From Bin5 sp965116395 (GTDB lineage: Bacteria; Chloroflexota; Anaerolineae; Caldilineales; Caldilineaceae), in assembly GCA_965116395.1 (NCBI GenBank), contig OZ220684.1:434001-498000 (forward strand): a DNA stretch of 64,000 nucleotides, given 5' to 3'. The notes under the pieces were generated by a model. That model was not told where the DNA came from. It saw nothing but the letters and a program-made list of their open reading frames with translations, and ran no database searches. The translations under genes were made by a program, and so were the position numbers. Shown piece after piece: positions 62,462 through 64,000 of the stretch; the stretch's first letter is position 1, and every line of letters begins with the position of its first letter.

Positions 62462-63811
62462 CTATGCTTGCTTCAGCTTGTCCATCTCCACCTGCACCTC
62501 ATCGTGGGCAGTCTGAAGGGCCTCTTCAACGGTGCGTTCGCCATTCCAAATCGTAGCATAGTTACGGTTCAGGATTGGTTCGACGATGTTGAAGTTGGTG
62601 GGTGACGGCACGGTTGCGGCGAAGTCGAGCGTTTCGTAGAAGAGTGCCGTGTTGGGCGGGCCAAACTCGGCAAACACGGGCAACTCAGATACGGAGCGCA
62701 GCGCGGGAATGTTTCCGCCCAACTGCACCATGTCTATCGAAGCCTCGGTGCTGGAGAGCAGCTTCACTATTTCCCAAGCTTCTTGTGGGTTCTCGCTGGA
62801 TGTGGAGACGCCCCAGCCGTCAGTTCCGGCAACAGTCCTGAGCGGGCCTGCCTGATGGGGTTGATATTGCATGTCATAGGTGGTGAAATCGGCTTCAAGG
62901 GAACCGCCGATGCACCAGCGGCCGCAGGTACGCATGACGAGGTTGCCGGCGTGGAACTGTGCCCATTCATCCCAGCCTTCAGGGTTGGGGGCGACTTTGT
63001 GTTCCAGGATCAGATCGGCCATGAATTGAACTGTTTCGGCCACCTTGGGGTCGAGCAGGTTCGAATCCAGCCAGTCATCGGACAGAGGCGAAACGTCATT
63101 ATTGAAGTACCAGGCTGCCATGCCGAACATGCCTGCGCCCCAGAAAGAGTATGCGAAGCGGTCGTCGGCGCCACCTGTCACGTTGGCAACCTTCAGGCAG
63201 GTTTCGAGGAAGTCATCCCAGGTCCAGTCGTTTGACGGCGCATCGAGGCCCTCTTCTTCGAAGATGGCCGTGTTGTAGTACATGACCATGTTGTTCCAGG
63301 AGAAGGGGTACTCATATTGCTTGCCGTCAACCTGCAGCATTTCGCGGAGAGTGACGTGGACGTCGTTCTGCAAGATCTCATTGGCAGGTTGATCGCCAGC
63401 GAGGAAGTCGTCCAGGGCTACGAGGACGTTCTTTGCCGTCAGAAGCCTCAGGCCTTCGATGGCGATCATGATGACGTCGATCTGTTCGCCGCCGGCGATG
63501 CGGGTCAGAAGGGTGTCTGAATAGCCATCCCAGCCACCTTCGCCCCAGCCATTGGCGTTTACTTCCAGGGCAATTTCAGGAAGCTGGTCGACTGACCGCT
63601 CCAGGGAGTTGTCGAAGGTGTTGACGGGCATGGAGGTGGTTGCTATGACTGTGACCGGTTCCATGGCGGGAGCGTCCCCTCCACCGGAATCCGGTGCGGC
63701 CGCGGGCGCGGCACAGGCAGCGAGCGCGGCGCCGGCTGCGCCAACGCCGGCAAGGCGCAACATGTCACGACGGCTCATGTTTTGGTGGGAAGGCGTTTGA
63801 AGTCTGGACAT
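62462..63811 (-). CDS. Carbohydrate ABC transporter solute-binding lipoprotein (family 1)
   Basis: 449-aa extracytoplasmic sugar receptor. The N-terminus combines a twin-arginine motif (S-R14-R15-D-M-L) and a lipobox LAAC (Cys33), so it is probably a Tat-exported lipoprotein. The mature part has the two-lobed family-1 fold: SDTLLTRIAGGEQIDVIMIA, YYNTAIFEEEGLDAPSNDWTWDDFLETC (a hallmark), and TDGWGVSTSSENPQEAWEIVKLLSS. ATG at 63811 has AAAGGAGA upstream, with a candidate promoter at 63879-63906. It is the first gene of the importer set at 59.8-63.8 kb. The ligand is not identifiable; the GH116 gene suggests a beta-linked glucoside or related oligosaccharide. Confidence 0.93.
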   Translation of the reverse strand: MSRLQTPSHQNMSRRDMLRLAGVGAAGAALAACAAPAAAPDSGGGDAPAMEPVTVIATTSMPVNTFDNSLERSVDQLPEIALEVNANGWGEGGWDGYSDTLLTRIAGGEQIDVIMIAIEGLRLLTAKNVLVALDDFLAGDQPANEILQNDVHVTLREMLQVDGKQYEYPFSWNNMVMYYNTAIFEEEGLDAPSNDWTWDDFLETCLKVANVTGGADDRFAYSFWGAGMFGMAAWYFNNDVSPLSDDWLDSNLLDPKVAETVQFMADLILEHKVAPNPEGWDEWAQFHAGNLVMRTCGRWCIGGSLEADFTTYDMQYQPHQAGPLRTVAGTDGWGVSTSSENPQEAWEIVKLLSSTEASIDMVQLGGNIPALRSVSELPVFAEFGPPNTALFYETLDFAATVPSPTNFNIVEPILNRNYATIWNGERTVEEALQTAHDEVQVEMDKLKQA

Positions 63812-63878
63812 ACTCTGTCTCCTTTGAAGTGCTTTAAATACAGTATGGGGCAGAAGTAGTCTACCCCTCTTCTGCTAG

Positions 63879-63906
63879 ATTGTATGGCTCTTCATAGCTG
63901 ATTCAA
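63879..63906 (-). promoter_or_regulatory. Candidate promoter for the sugar ABC importer
   Basis: On the minus strand TTGAAT (63906-63901) and TACAAT (63884-63879) are 16 bases apart, about 65 bases before the ATG at 63811. Moderate sigma-70 likeness; no operator repeat is obvious nearby, and no regulator gene is within the window. Confidence 0.45.
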
Positions 63907-64000
63907 GAGGGCCGGCCCGCGTCTTGGTGTCCGCTCTACACGAAATGTAGAAGTTCCTGTTTTCATGGACGCATTGCGGTCTCGGCGGGTGCCCGTGCAT

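Noticed and set aside
1..64000. tRNA or rRNA genes
   Set aside because: I searched by eye for T-loop and conserved rRNA motifs and found none; a covariance-model scan would settle it.

Overview
The window is a GC-rich bacterial chromosome segment with about 35 protein genes or gene remnants and no rRNA or tRNA gene that I could recognise. The gene content suggests an uncultured Chloroflexota bacterium of the Anaerolineae/Caldilinea type: several ABC importers for peptides and sugars, many sialidase-like proteins, leucine-rich-repeat (LRR) proteins with Thr-Pro linkers, and an ImuB/DnaE2 mutagenesis pair behind a Gram-positive-type LexA box. That placement is inference from gene content, not from a marker gene.

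Layout. 1-4.6 kb (+): two permeases of a peptide-type ABC importer, an M14 carboxypeptidase-like protein and a mannonate-dehydratase-like enzyme. 5.2-19.6 kb (-): a long probable operon that starts with a peptide-type solute-binding lipoprotein behind a good promoter, then a small unknown protein, two permeases, a sialidase-like protein, a DegT aminotransferase, an FGE-like protein, a two-domain protein with a deacetylase-like part, a fourth sialidase-like gene and three near-identical tandem sialidase-like genes. It reads as a glycan or amino-sugar foraging locus. 20-23.7 kb: a zinc-finger-like protein, a seven-bladed FG-GAP propeller protein and a small coiled-coil ORF, separated by arrays of ~45-bp dispersed repeats.

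23.8-38.4 kb (-): three tandem paralogues of secreted LRR/FN3-like proteins (1902, 1839 and 681 aa). Each ends in a zincin-like domain with HExxH and a downstream EYWAE, which resembles the anthrax lethal factor/PPEP type. Between the second and third lies a 98-aa miniature that keeps only the signal peptide and the C-terminal tail. 38.8-44.2 kb (+): an SOS-type promoter with a LexA box inside the spacer, imuB and a dnaE2-like polymerase gene. 44.3-45.5 kb (+): a four-helix-bundle protein and a FitAB-type toxin-antitoxin pair whose toxin is frameshifted. 45.8-51.5 kb (-): an MFS remnant, an ABC exporter, an intact MFS exporter and an SDR. 52.4-56.4 kb (-): a lipoprotein, an LRR/FN3-like lipoprotein and a glutamine-synthetase-family ligase. 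57-63.8 kb (-): a GH116 glycosidase behind a four-gene sugar ABC importer set (solute-binding lipoprotein, two permeases, YesL-like membrane protein).

Three families of intergenic repeats run through the window: ~45-bp arrays, a two-hairpin element with a compensatory base-pair change, and heptamer GGTCAGK tracts. The first and third often join at a shared GAACTGCA. The most interesting items are the LRR-zincin family with its deleted miniature, the structured repeat, and the LexA-controlled mutagenesis cassette.
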